64,000 bases of DNA, taken from positions 14,007,001 to 14,071,000 of the forward strand of contig NW_025062476.1 in assembly GCF_000002995.4 (NCBI RefSeq). Direction: 5' to 3'. The DNA is from Brugia malayi (taxonomy: Eukaryota; Nematoda; Chromadorea; Rhabditida; Onchocercidae). The position numbers and the translations under genes were made by a program. Under the pieces are notes generated by a model. The model searched no databases. It worked only from the letters and a program-made list of their open reading frames with translations, and was not told the origin of the DNA. The number at the start of each line of letters is the position of its first letter. The stretch's first letter is position 1. This document shows, piece after piece, positions 27,335 through 40,560 of this stretch.

Positions 27335-29960
27335 GAAATAAGAATAAGAATAGTAGATTTTTAATCGGGCTCTCTACTGTTGCTTAGCATGAAGAAACGA
27401 AGAGAACTTATTTAACTTAGAAATTCATTTACGAATACAGAATGTATCGCTTAATTTTACGTTTGATTTGAAATATTTGTTTTTACATTCTAGAGTGTTG
27501 ACGATCGTACAGCTGAGGAAAGAGGGTTACTTCCATTAAAGAATAATAAATTTGTATTGAAAAAAAGTCGATATGATACTACTGATTGTTATATCTATCC
27601 CTGTTCTGAATCGTAAGTCGTATTTGATGTTTATACTTAAATAGAGTGATGCAACTTTTATAACATTTTATTTTAAATTTATTCTTGTATACCTAGTTAC
27701 TTGGAGGAGCACAATAGATTTTTTTTTTTTATATTTCAGTGATTTGTTGCTAATATTGTATTCTTTTAATTTTTAACTTTAATATTCGTGTTTTTATCTG
27801 TCGATGCTTTCGAAACATTTAGAACAGCTAAAAGTATGTAGTGTTAATTTTTTGTTCTTGTTAACTGCAATTCTTGTTATTAGTATAACAGAAATAAATA
27901 TTCTATATTTCGAACACAGTTGTCATTTCAGATATAACGATATACCGCTTCAATATGACGACAAGATTTATAAGCAGTTAATAGATGGTGGAATTGATAA
28001 CCTTCTTGCACAGCATGTTGCGCATATGTTTACTCGTGATCCTTTACAGGTAATAAGTAATAATTACAGCTTATAAACAAATTCAGTTTCTTTACTTTAT
28101 TTATAAAAACTTTTTAGCATTTAAGGTAGAAATAATGTTCTGATTGCACTTGTACTGCTATTACTCAAAATCCTTATTTGATCTCTTTAATATGCTCATT
28201 ACTTTCCAATGCTTTATAGGTATATCGTGAACGTATAGAGCAAGATGACATGAAGACAACTGAACATTTTGAAACAGTTCAAAGTTCAAATTGGATGAAT
28301 ATGCGTTTCAAACCACCTCCACCTGATTCAGAAATTGGCTGGCGTGTTGAATTTCGACCAACTGAAGTGCAACTAACAGATTTCGAAAATGCAGCTTACT
28401 GTTGTTTTGTTGTACTTTTAACAAGGTAGACTTAATGCTCTTCTGATGTTTGATAACATTTGAAACTATTTAATCCTTGAAGAAGAGATAGTGTTGAGAG
28501 AAAGAAAGGGAGTTAGACAGGAAAATTCGAGGATTTTGTAATCTTTAAGTGAGTAACCTGAATTTGCTTTCGATTAGTGAAAATTGCTGAAGGTTTGAAA
28601 GCTTTCATTGACTATAATTTACCTTCATCTAAGTGAGGCATTTGAACTTAGTTAGTTATTGTAAATTCTTCTCTGCATCGAAATCTAATACTATCTCAAG
28701 TTTATGATTTCGAAATGTTCTTAAGCAGTCGTATCATTTTTTTTTTTTTTTTTCTCTCTTTTATAAGGCAATTAAAATTCGAATTGAAGGAACAACGCCG
28801 CATAATTTTCAGGGTAATGATATCATTTCGTATCACTTTGATTTTGCCTATTTCTGTTGTTACGGAGAATATGAAACGTGCACAGCGTCGAAATGCCGTA
28901 CTGGAACAAAAACTACTTTTCCGTAAACGTATTGCAACTTGCAATTCACCCCCATGTGCAAAGGGAGCTGGTTGTACACTCGATTCTGATGATGTGGTGG
29001 AGATGACTGTCAATGAAATCATCAACGGTTGGTATTTGAAGATTTGAATACGATTAATATTGATTAGATCATATTTGATCTGCAAATTATCCTTTTTAAC
29101 AAAATATTTTGAGATTTATTGTGCTTTCCTAAGTAATTTATATTTGATGGCTTCATTTTGAGTTCTGTTATTCATTAGGTTGTAGTTATTAATTTTTAAC
29201 AATCTTAATCACAATATACTTACTATATTATGATTTTCTCAAACGAACGTTGAAAAGGTGGTAGATGCTTAATACTTATTAGTCGTAAAATTACGATACA
29301 GAATAATCATTTCAGGGAGCGGTGAAGATTTTCCAGGATTAATACCACTAATGCGCCAATATTTAGATAGTGCTGATGTTGATGTGGATTCACGATGCAC
29401 CGTATCTCAGTATTTAAGCTTTATACAGGTTGATTGATAGTGCTTACGAATGAGCCTGATTCTCTGTTTACTGAATCTTAAAAGTAATTTGACAAATTTT
29501 AGAAACGAGCTTCTGGCGAGCTGCAAACATTGGCTGCTTGGATGCGTGAGTTTATTTGTAAACATCCCGACTACAGACACGACTCATATGTAGGAGATCG
29601 TATTATCTACGACATGTTAAAAAAGGTTGGCCTTGTTGTAGCTTTCTACAAGTCGAATTTTTAATCTTTTCAGAAAACAGGCCAACATGTTTTAAATCTA
29701 TTGCCAACATAACAGCTTATTTTTATCGTTAAATTATTTTTAAGTCTAATAACTTATCCTTAATGATCTTCTAGCTTTCATATGATAGTTTCGTTTGTAT
29801 TGCGATTATGTTTTTATTACAGATGGATAGCATATCAAAAGGATTAGTGTGCTGTCCAGAGTTACTGGGTGATTATCGTACAAGGACAGATTCACGTATA
29901 CCGATGGCAGTTCGTCGAGCCGAAGAAAATTTGATTGTGAGCCATAAACAAACTCAATAA
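24631..29960 (+). CDS. gcs-1: Glutamate-cysteine ligase catalytic subunit
   Basis: Fourteen in-phase exons: 24631-24699, 25003-25125, 25395-25545, 25765-25987, 26136-26235, 26532-26651, 26982-27122, 27494-27612, 27932-28049, 28220-28425, 28813-29027, 29316-29428, 29503-29625 and 29823-29960. The product is about 652 residues, close to human GCLC (637). It catalyses the ATP-dependent joining of L-glutamate gamma-carboxyl to L-cysteine, the rate-limiting cytosolic step of glutathione synthesis. GCL family signatures run along its length: [53 protein letters not shown] near residue 340, [53 protein letters not shown] in the C-terminal part and CPELLGDY near the end. No key block is missing. The start follows a TTTTTTAG acceptor by 14 nt, suggesting a spliced leader. 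In C. elegans gcs-1 is a SKN-1/Nrf target; one exact SKN-1-type site (24657-24664) lies inside exon 1, which may be chance. Confidence 0.96.
27304..27333. repeat. Poly-A tract in a gcs-1 intron
   Basis: About 30 consecutive A, in the intron between 27122 and 27494. Its length may vary between assemblies. Confidence 0.9.
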
Positions 29961-32900
29961 TTATATGGAGCATTAAATTTTGTAATTTCACAAGATTTTG
30001 ATTTATTATGATTATATATTTGCAGTTTTTCTAATACACAGGTCATATTATTGTCCAATCGAAAAGCTCGAGCTTATTTTTAACTGTAATAGCAATGTTT
30101 TCCACTCTGTGTATTGTACGTATCATGTGAAAACAAGCGCTAGTTTTATTATGACTCAGGAATTCTGAAATTATAAATTTTCTGAGATCATTCATTTTAT
30201 TTATCTTTTTTGTCTTTTTCATAATTATCTTTTGCAAAACCATGCAACACAAAATTTATTTAAGACACGCCTCCATAAAAAAGGCTTACAAATATTGGAA
30301 ACATTTTTCATAATTGATGATAAGATAAAGTATTCACGTTGCATTAGGCATTATCGATTCTCATTATTTGTTTCAAAATATTTTTCTCCTTTTTTGCTCC
30401 ATGCAAATTAATCCATTCAAAATTATCCAAAATTATGCAGAAATAAAGAGAAACTGTCACTTTTAAATCTTTTTTTGAGCAAAAAACAAGAAAACTATTG
30501 CGATGAAAGAAGTGTATCTTTTCATTTACCAAATGACTATTTGGTGCAAAGATTAGATATATTTTCATGTGATTGCATATGTGATAGTGTCATGGTTTCC
30601 TCTTTTTTTTTCTTTTAAAATAAAATCATTTAAGAGACTCCGAATGCAACTTAAATTTTCTTTTTAGTTCCTTTTTAGCTTCTTGTTTTTTGTTTTCCTT
30701 TTTTTCATTGCAAAACTGTTATAAAAGAGAAAAAAGGAATGCTAAGTTAAGGTTTGCAATCGATGAATGAAACGGAAAAGATGGAAAGAATTTTTAAAAA
30801 GCAAAGAAACATTTCCATCAAATTTTATTTAATTCTTAGAGGTGAAATAATAACATAGGAAAATGACACAGGGAATAATGGAATAATAAAATCATAGAAT
30901 GAAAAATGAAAGAGAGAGAGAGGGAAGAGAGATGGATAAATGGACCGAACTATTTGCTTCTCGAAGAAATTACAATATTGATCACTGGGATGATTTCTGC
31001 TGAATAAAGATTGCGACTATAGTGTTATGCTGGTGAGATTTTAAATTCATTATTCATTAATTAATTATCGATTATTGTTATTTGTTAATTATTATTATTA
31101 TTAATAGTAGGAGTAGTAGTAGTATTATCATTATTAATATTATTATATTTTAAGAGGACATGAGTAATACAAATGATGAAATAAAAGAGGGAGAGAGAGG
31201 GAGGTAGAGAGACAAATGGAGAAAAGGGAGATACGGGAATTGATAAGGCTTTTCGACGAAATTGAAATGCGATATATTTCATTTTTTGGTTTAATGAAGC
31301 GAAGATATCATAGTAGTTAAACTCAATGTCAAGCATAACTTCCATTAATATTATTGTCGTTTATGTAATTTTACCGCAAAAATTTTGGCAATTTAACTTA
31401 AAAAGTTATTACTCTCGGATTTAGATATAATATTTGAAATGTTATATGAAGTAGCACTCCAAAGTTTGATAATTGGCTGCATTATTGATATAATTGCAGT
31501 ATTTAATGATTCATGGAATTACTTTTCGAAAATTAATTGCTCGAAATTTATCATCGTAGAATAATCTGCTATTTATCATTTTTCCTATAAACAATGATCA
31601 ATCCATTTATTCCTAAAGTTTCATCATTTTTCCTCTTTTTTTTATCTTCTTTGATAAATTAAACAAAATGGTATCCATGCAATTATATGGCATATTTTGT
31701 CTTCAATTTCAGATGCATTTAGTTTAAATTTTTTTCATTAAACAAAAAGTAATTAATCATTTGAGCGAAGTTTTATATCGCTACGAGGTGTTCTTTCCTT
31801 AGTTATTTAAACAAGTCTGAAGACAAACTTTCCTTTTTCTTTCATTTTTATTTTCATCTTTTACACATTATGAAAAGAGTTGCACTTTTAATAAATTGAA
31901 ATAGCGAAAGAAAGTAAATTGGAAAACAGAATGAAAAGAAATGTAATATAAATTGGTGAGCTGACTAAATTGACAATAGTCAGCTGGAAATAAAAAGAAA
32001 AATGCAAAAAAAACTTTAATCAAGAATTGATGATGAATGTAATATTCAACTAATCTTTTTTTTTCTTAATTCTCAAAGAAATCAATATTACAAAGAAAAA
32101 AAAAAAAACAGTTTATACAGGCAAGAATGATTCAAGAGACATTGAGCATAATTCTTATAAAAAGATGGAAAACAAAGGTATGAAAGTGAACAGATGCCAT
32201 AATATGAAGAAATATGAGGTAAATGATGAAAATAACAAATTCTAATTCAGAATTTGCGCCTTTCTGCTTTTAATTAATTATATAAAGAAGCAGCTGTGAT
32301 TGAATCATTCGTTATTGGTTGAATAAATTAGCATAAGTCCGAATCTTCGGGTTCAACTATTGGTGCCATATGTGATTCCTTAAATTAAATCGTTGTAAAA
32401 TTTCTTTTCACTATTGTTTTTTCTTTTCCTAACTTTCAAAAAGGAACTTATTTTTTTGAGGTTTAACATAATATAATTTATTTTTTTTTTCGCTAAGTTT
32501 TATATTATTCAAAAGTTTGAAATAGTACTGAAAATTTTCAGGAAAACGATCGTCTTCCATCCATATTACATTGTAGTTGTATGTAAGTTAAACTGATTTA
32601 ATTAAACATTTTAATAATACAATGTCCTAAAAAAGTGTATAAATTATTGTTGGAGTATTCAATAATTTGTATATCATTTCGATACATTTATTAATATTTG
32701 ATAACTTTATATATCACAAACATATTATATAATACGTATACCTTTGAAATTTCAATTATATAATTTGTTGTAGTAAGAAAAAAGGGAAAAACAAAAAGAA
32801 AAAAACAACAAACAAAAAATGCGCAATGAATTGTAAACCTGTTGGATCGATTTGGTAAGTAAGTCGAAATTATTGCCAAATGCTTGATTAAGCATAATAT

Positions 32901-33971
32901 TGGATGGTTCAATAGCAATCACGTGCGCTAAATGTAAACAGGTGGCGCAATGCATCCGCGACTTCCCTTCACGTCTTCTCGCAATCGAGCAGAAGCACAA
33001 TTGAGAAACGATATTCCGGAAGAGCTATAGATGGAGGGAGTTATCACTGTCTTATCACTATATCATTGGTATCGTTATACATCACTGTCCTCTTATAGTA
33101 GTGAATTAATTAAATATTAAGAAAAAAACGGAAAAAATTTTTTAGCATATGATAAATAAGTATTACTCAGTAAAGTAATTAACAGTAATGTAACGTTTTT
33201 GTCTTCAATAATTTTTCATCTATTTTCTTTTTCTTTTTTTTACATTTTTTTGAAGAAAAACATCTTTCTAAACATATTATTGATAACTCTTAAATAGCTG
33301 TTTTAATTATAATATTAATTTGTTAATTACTATTCATTTTTAACTTTTTAATAACTTTGTTACATGAAAAACTGAATGAGTTAATTATAAAAATAAATTG
33401 TGGTGGGAAAATTGAAATAGAAAACTATTAGATAAATTATATCATATATACCTAGTAGTTTGAAACTTTTAAACAGTTATCCAGCAACTGAGAAATTTAT
33501 TTTTAATCAATTATTTGAAAACTGAAAGTGCAACATTTGTTTTTAACGAGGAATACAGCTAATATTAATAAAAATGAAATGGTAAATATTAATGAGCAAG
33601 AACAGATTATAGTTTAAAATAAAAAGGAAAAGCAAATATTTTAGAAATTTTAGATATAAATACTGAAAATTTGCTTTAAAAATTGCAAAATATTCAATTG
33701 TATGTTTATAATTCATAATTTAGAAATTCAAAATTTTGAATTTTTAATTTTTATACAAATAATAGATCAGCAATCAAATGAAAGTACTATTTCTATTCAA
33801 AGATTAATTTTGGACAAATTCCTGAAATTATTAATGTCCATTAACTGATTCTCGGATCACTCAGTGCTGTTTCTTAATTCTTTTCTCTTTGTTCAGTGTG
33901 ATGCCACCTGCTGCCACAGCAAAAATTGGTGGTAAATTAGTGAAATTAAAGAGTAGTCTGCTACAGATTCT

Positions 33972-34015
33972 TCTCTCTCTCTCTCTCTCCCTCTCCCTCT
34001 CCCTCTCTCTCTCTC
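33972..34015. repeat. CT-rich microsatellite
   Basis: CT repeat with interspersed CCCTCT units. Confidence 0.9.
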
Positions 34016-35894
34016 ATCTCCACTCCTATGTACTCTCGCCCTTTCCCTTTCTTTAATCGTTTTCTTCATTTTAATAATTTTTAATTTTTACTAAACTATG
34101 AATTTAGTTTATCAAATACATATAATATGAAATTTATTTTAGTAATAGTTTAAGTTTCTTTAAAAATTGATCAGATTTTATAACATTTTTCTTCATAAAT
34201 TTTATTTCAGAATGAATGAAAAATATTATCTTCCAGCATAATATAATTCCGACAGTAAAATGAAAACATATTTATATCTTTCATAAATTCTTTTCCTAAT
34301 GGTAGTAAACTTTCTTTTTAAAAAAAAAGTTTTTTATTGAGGGATAAAAATTTTTCCAATAATAGGAGTGTACTGATTTCTTTTAAACAAAAATAGAGAA
34401 GAAAATATTACAAGTGTTTCAAAGACAAGGATTTTATTTGAAATCTGCAAAAAGAAAAAAAAAGTGGAAAGAAAAACATTTGTTACTTTCTTCTTTAATT
34501 TTATCATTTCCAGTCTTTATGTTAACTTTGGTATATTTCAAAATGTAATTTGGATGGGAAATTTATTCCGTTCGGAAATAATTTAATTCTCATTGAAAAA
34601 ACTCTTAAATTTTGCAAAATTTTTCAATCTCTGTTTGCAATTTTGATTATAAATATGTATTATTGGACGCGAAAAAAATCAATAATTAAATAAAAATTCC
34701 TCAATAAACCAAAAAAAGTTCGCATTATGTTTACATATTCATTATTTAGAATTTTTCATACTACTAAAAAATTTTTACGAGCAAAGAATTGAAAAAAAAA
34801 GCAACGGAAAACTTTACATTAACTTTATATGTCTGTGTACTTTGTATCAATCCAAATAGATTTAAATTCAAATGATTAACAGAACACAGATTGAATTTGC
34901 AGTATTGAATTAAAATATTAAATATTGCTGATAAAATCATATCATTTTCTATCCTATATTCTAAGTAAAATTGCCGATAATTTGTATAAGTATATGCCTA
35001 GAAATAGTATAAATTTATGCTATTTATTAACTTTGAAAAAAATTAAAAAGCAAAAAAGGGAAAAAGTAATTTTTTTCTTCTTTTGTAATTTAATTATTCA
35101 ATTAGAGAAATCTTAAAAATTTGAAGTATTAGTTTCTATTATAAATTTACAATCGATGAAAATAAAAAGTTGAGTACATTGAAGTTGTTAAGAAACGACA
35201 AAAAAAGAATGTAAGAACACAAAAAATTCTCTTTTCGTTTTTGGCAATTATATGTTTCAATTTATAAATTAAAAATTATTAGAATTGCTGTTTACACAAT
35301 CGTTGATAATAATTTTATTTAAAACATATTGGTTTGGTAGCAGTAAACAAAATTTTTCATGAAATGTTAAAACGTTATTTTATTACAACTAATATCATAA
35401 GAAATGAATTTCCTATTAATAACAGATAAAAATTAAACTGTATAGTGATACCATCGTAATGAAATGTGTATGATGAATATTTTCCGGATTTGCCTTCAAC
35501 AAATTCGGTTACCTGTTTCATCCAGCACACAACATTTGTACATTATTTCGTTGATATGGTTTAATCCGGTTAATCCGCATGACTAGGTGACTTAAGTCAT
35601 CTTTAGGTTAGGATGAAATTAAATAGTGCTACGATTAAATTCGAATCAAACAGCAACCTTTCGCGTCTGTTACAAATATGCGAGTACAACTCCCAATTAT
35701 CAGCAAAATATTAATTCTCACAAAATTAAATTTCTTTGAAATATTAAATACCACAGTAACCAGTATAATCGTTATCATATCATCAATCAAATAAATCGAT
35801 TTAAAATGTATCATAGTTCTATATCCTTTCAGATGATTATCACACGTAGTAGAAACTTTATTACTAGTTGCTTACTAAAACTGATCAGCACAAT

Positions 35895-35990
35895 TATTTA
35901 TTATTATCATTATTATTAATTAATTTATTATTATTATTATTATTATTATCATTGTTATTATTATCGTTATTATTATTACTATTGATTAAT
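35895..35990. repeat. (TTA)n-rich trinucleotide array
   Basis: Imperfect TTA/TCA repeats, with similar degenerate repeats extending to about 36030. The frame across it reads as poly-Leu and is not a gene. Confidence 0.85.
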
Positions 35991-36264
35991 TATCATTATT
36001 TTTATCATCATTGTTATTTATTATTATTATATGCTATTTACTACTGTTCGTTACAATTACCACTATGTAATAATTATAATTATACAGCAACTAATCGGAG
36101 TGGTGTAAACTCTAACCATTATTGGTTATCATTAAAACTATAGTATCTTCCCGATTATTAGAAATCACAAAGAAGCATTAATGACATTGGTGATGAAAAC
36201 AGCATTTGCTATTATGAATTTTTAATAAACAAAGAGAAATTACTGATGTTTAATTAAATAACAA

Positions 36265-36345
36265 TAATCACAATAATAATAATAATAATAATAATAAGAA
36301 TAAGAATAAGAATAATAATAATAAATGAATAATAATAATAAACCA
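36265..36345. repeat. (AAT)n/(AATAAG)n array
   Basis: AAT units with a central run of AATAAG units. Its strand sense is opposite to the TTA array 300 bp upstream. Confidence 0.85.
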
Positions 36346-37271
36346 AAAACGCTTGGGTAAAAAAGTCACAAAAATAGATTGTTAATTTTTAATAAATAAA
36401 AGATTTTTAAAAGATAATATTTAACAGATAATTTAAAAGATTCGCCATAGGGATAAATAATTCAAAAACTTCTTAAAAGCGACAATGTGAAATTTTGAAA
36501 AGTTAGCAGAGAAAATAAAACAACCTGATTGATCGGTTGTCAAACTTTTTCTACCAAGATAAGCTTTGAAATTTGAAAACTCTTCCTTACTCCATGACAG
36601 TATTACTCAAAAGCTTATTTCAAATAATTTTAAATCATTCTACTTGCAAACACGAATCTATTTTTATTCGAAAAATGACAGTCTGTTAAGCTGGACAGAA
36701 ACAGCTAAAAGTTACATTTCAGATATTCGAATATTCACTAAATATGCCTTAATGAAATCACTATTCTAGACTACTTTTAGAGTCCTATTTTGCGATTATC
36801 TAATATACAATCAATCAAAGCTCTTATCAGATCAACAAGCAATCACAATGGCTTTGGTACTTAGTTAACGGAAGAAGTTTAAAAGCACTTCTTCCTAGCC
36901 ACAAATACCTTTCCTATGTTCCTTCTTTTCACTATTTCCACCTCTTTCTCATTTCAAGTTCTCTGATCAATCTTTATCTTTTTCACTTTAAATAAATATA
37001 TTGTTTATTAAATAAAGTATTTGGTCGAGTAAATAAATCAAAGTGATGATTAACTGGCAAATAAACAATGCCAATTTCATCTACATTCTTACTTTATCGT
37101 CAGCTAATAAAATTGATTTGATAATTTTTCTTAAACTCTATTCAAACATTAATCCACATGAAATAACTTGCTAACAATTTCATTTAAAATCTTATCAAAT
37201 TCTGTTTAACATAACAATAAAGTGTATATAACAAATAAGATAAAATAAACCAAAGAATAGTTTGAACATAC

Positions 37272-37367
37272 CTTCGGACTTGCGCATATAATAATAATAA
37301 ACATCCATGCGATAAGAATACATAAGCCGAAAATGAAAATTTTATTCGCTTCCTTGTCAGTGTCCAT
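37272..37367 (-). other. Possible first coding exon of an unidentified membrane protein
   Basis: On the minus strand an ATG at 37367 opens 32 codons that end exactly at a good donor (AAG followed by GTATGTT). The peptide has a charged start (MDTDKEANK), about 20 hydrophobic residues (IFIFGLCILIAWMFIIII) and then CASPK, like an N-terminal signal anchor. No continuing exon was identified to the left and no AG acceptor lies directly before the ATG. I do not recognise it. It may be chance in AT-rich DNA, where Ile and Phe codons are common. Confidence 0.2.
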
Positions 37368-37378
37368 TAGTTATCAAG

Positions 37379-37462
37379 ATTATTATTATTATTATTATTA
37401 TTTATTATTATTTATTATTATTTTATTATTATTATTATTATTATTATTAGTAGTAGTAGTAG
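37379..37462. repeat. (TTA)n/(TAG)n trinucleotide array
   Basis: ATT repeat interrupted by ATTT, ending in about five TAG units. Degenerate AAT repeats continue on the same strand to about 37640. Confidence 0.9.
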
Positions 37463-37865
37463 TAGAATATTACTATTATAACAATAATAGTAAGAACAAT
37501 ATTTATTAATATAGTAATAACAACGAGAATAATAAGACAGTAATAATAAGCATAATAACAGTAATGCTATTAATAATAGTAATCATAATAACAATAATAA
37601 TAGTTTTAATAGTGACAAAAATAATAGTAATAATAAGATAACAGTAAGTAGAATAATCCAAATGTCATAGTTAATTACTTTGGCAATGATAAGTATAGAA
37701 GTAATCAGCGAGATGGTCACTTTGCGCCACTTTCCTTAGCCATGGCAATAAGTTGTGATTGCGCACCCAGAGCACTTCAAAAGTAGCTTTGTCACTGATA
37801 CTGCAGCTCGGATTCTTGTTGTCACACTACTGCTGCTGAGCCGATTACGGGCACTTTAAGTACTG

Positions 37866-37931
37866 GTATGTCTGTGTGTATGTGTGTATGCATGTGTGTA
37901 TGTATGTATGTGTGTGTGTGTGTGTGTGTGT
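37866..37931. repeat. TG/TGTA microsatellite
   Basis: TGTG and TGTA units directly after the more complex block at 37680-37865. Confidence 0.9.
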
Positions 37932-38887
37932 TGGTGGAGCTATCTGTTGATGACTTAAGCTTATATGAGCACTTCCGTCTATTCTTGCTTTACGAATGTT
38001 TTTTCCTTTCTTCTTTCCTAGGGTTTGTTGTTTACTTATTTAATTTTTGGGTAAACAAAAGTGAGAAGGAGCAGCAGGGTGGGAAGAAGACGAGTAATAG
38101 TAGATTTGCCATATCCGAAAAAAGTTAAAGAGAGAACTGAATTAATGGAAAATGAATTAAAAAGAGAAAGAGAACGAAAGATTGAGTAAGAGGAAAGAGC
38201 ATTCAAAGATAATTCTAACAGATCTATTAGTTTATTTTGAGACAGCTCTTTTATTTATTCCAATTTTAATTACAAAAATTTAAGCCTATTATCTGATTCA
38301 TACTGCAATTAACTTCTCCTTTTTCATCTTTATATTTTCCATTTTTTTATTTAAAAAGATGGCTAAAAATATCCCAGCAATGATGGCGAAAGTAATATGA
38401 AATGAATATTTGAAGAGAAAGGCAAATAATAATACCTTTTTCCTCATCCTCAAATATGGGTTCAGCAAGCAGTAAGTAATGTATTTACTTAAAGTTAGCA
38501 CAGCGATGTATATTCTGCTTTTATGCATTACCATAAATGGAAAGAAGAAATTAGCTTTTCAATTCTTAGCTTATGATATCGAGAGTGATTGACAGATGGA
38601 TGTGAGCAAAATATATGAAAGTGAAGGTTTCAGAGTTATTTACACTGCGTTCAATACGTCATTCTCGAAAAGAAGTGGTAATGACGTAAAACGAAGACCG
38701 ATTCTCATATATATAAACTTCCAGAAATGCATATGTATATAGCTGCAAACTTTTCTGCTACCATTTCTGAGAGTTACTCAAGCGTAAATGACGTGCAGTT
38801 CACATTTATATGAACAAAACTGTTAGATACATTAGAAGAAGGAATGAAACTCCCAAAAAAGTTCAGACTCACAAGTGATCAGCACAC

Positions 38888-39272
38888 ACTAACGTGTTCA
38901 TCTCGATAGTCGTAATCAGTTCACTAACGTGTTCATCTCGATAGTCGTAATCAGTTCACTAACGTGTTCATCTCGATAGTCGTAATCAGTTCACTAACGT
39001 GTTCATCTCGATAGTCGTAATCAGTTCACTAACGTGTTCATCTCGATAGTCGTAATCAGTTCACTAACGTGTTCATCTCGATAGTCGTAATCAGTTCACT
39101 AACGTGTTCATCTCGATAGTCGTAATCAGTTCACTAACGTGTTCATCTCGATAGTCGTAATCAGTTCACTAACGTGTTCATCTCGATAGTCGTAATCAGT
39201 TCACTAACGTGTTCATCTCGATAGTCGTAATCAGTTCACTAACGTGTTCATCTCGATAGTCGTAATCAATTC
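38888..39272. repeat. 35-bp minisatellite, 11 tandem copies
   Basis: Eleven head-to-tail 35-bp units with starts at 38888, 38923, 38958 and so on every 35 bp to 39238. Each begins ACTAACGTG and contains TCTCGATAGTCG. All copies look identical except the last, where CAGTTC becomes CAATTC. The unit has about 43% GC, well above its surroundings. Since 35 is not a multiple of 3 and no long frame crosses it, it is not coding. The homogeneity suggests recent expansion or gene-conversion-like homogenisation. Confidence 0.97.
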
Positions 39273-40282
39273 TTTACAGCTTGGAAATTTTGTCAGTTAG
39301 CAAATTTTCTAAACATTGAACGTTAGTTCGTTTTTTAAATAGAATTTCCGAAGCATTTCTCCACCAAAAACAACTTACAATCTGTTTACTGGTACTGCTC
39401 ATCTTAAATTCGTATTATATTAATAAAAATTCAATAACCTTACTACATCAATTGAAATGCTTAGGCTAAACTCTTCGAATTTCTGTCTGTTCCTGACCCC
39501 ACGACAAACTTACAATTAATATGTTAATTGATATCATAAAATGTCAACAAATAGTGAGCATTAGATGTAAGACATTAAAATAAATTAATAATTATCAGCT
39601 CTCCTCAAGTTGCATTATTATTTGCTATTTGATAATTTTGTCGCAACAGCTAGCTATTACACCTGACAAATTTTTTAATTTCTATTCTTGAAAAACAGGA
39701 CATTTCCAATTGATAAATTCATTTTGGATAGAATTTTTACTCAGGTGAAACAATTTAATTGCTAATAATACATCGATAACCGTTGACAACTGATAATAAT
39801 TATATATAATAAAGAAAACTCTACTCTTGCTTGTCGATTAAATCTTCTTGAAATGCTAATTAGCAAACTACGAGTTCAATAGACTCTCTTTTCAATTCTG
39901 ACATGAGCAAAAAGAAATTCTTCCTTTTTCTAATCTCTATAAGTCCGTACTATATATACTTTATATTACATACAGTTATGATGTATCCACAATACAGTAT
40001 CCAACGTTTGGAAAATACTGTAACGACTGTCTTTTTAAACAAATTTTGAAAATCGATGCTTACTTGCAGAACTATTCAGATTCTTGTTGCACTGCGAAAA
40101 GTCAATTTATTAATTATATGTAAAAATAACAACCAAAGTAATTCCTACTTGCAAAAATATCAGGAACAAAGTAGAAAAAACAAAAACCTGTACTAATAGA
40201 AGGCACTTCGAAAATTTTAACACCTAACAATACATTAATAAAAAATAGTAGCTAAAAATAATAATTAGCAATACTACTACTA

Positions 40283-40283
<1 letters not shown>

Positions 40284-40316
<33 letters not shown>
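40284..40316. repeat. (AAT)n microsatellite
   Basis: About eleven AAT units. Confidence 0.9.
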
Positions 40317-40506
40317 GAGGAAAAGGGAGAGATTAAAAGTTGGAAAACGTTTTTGCAACTGCAAGAAATGATCTCAGGTTTAAAGATCTAAAAATTCGAT
40401 AATGTAGCTCAGAAGAACTCCTATCAATTGTCATCATTTATATCAAATTAAACCTTAAAAAGGCAATTGGAATGATTAAGATCGTTTGGGTATTAATTGT
40501 AAAAGC

Positions 40507-40560
40507 ATAATTATGATAGCTAACTGATCAATAAATAATTATGATAGCTAATTGATCAAT
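40507..40560. repeat. 26-bp direct repeat, two copies
   Basis: Copies at 40507-40532 and 40535-40560 begin ATAATTATGATAGCTAA and end TGATCAAT. They differ at one base and are 28 bp apart start to start. Confidence 0.85.

Noticed and set aside
28702..29085. Minus-strand frame of 127 codons
   Set aside because: Antisense of a well-supported gcs-1 exon.
33901..34030. Plus-strand frame starting MPPAATAKIGG and running into Ser/Leu repeats
   Set aside because: Short; most of it is the CT microsatellite and no splice partners were found.
35868..36143. Leucine-rich open frame
   Set aside because: Produced by the TTA trinucleotide array.
38298..38534. Hydrophobic minus-strand open frame
   Set aside because: Composition is what AT-rich DNA gives; no recognisable family and no splice context.
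38888..39272. CRISPR-like array
   Set aside because: Copies are directly adjacent with no unique spacers, in a nematode nuclear context; this is a minisatellite.
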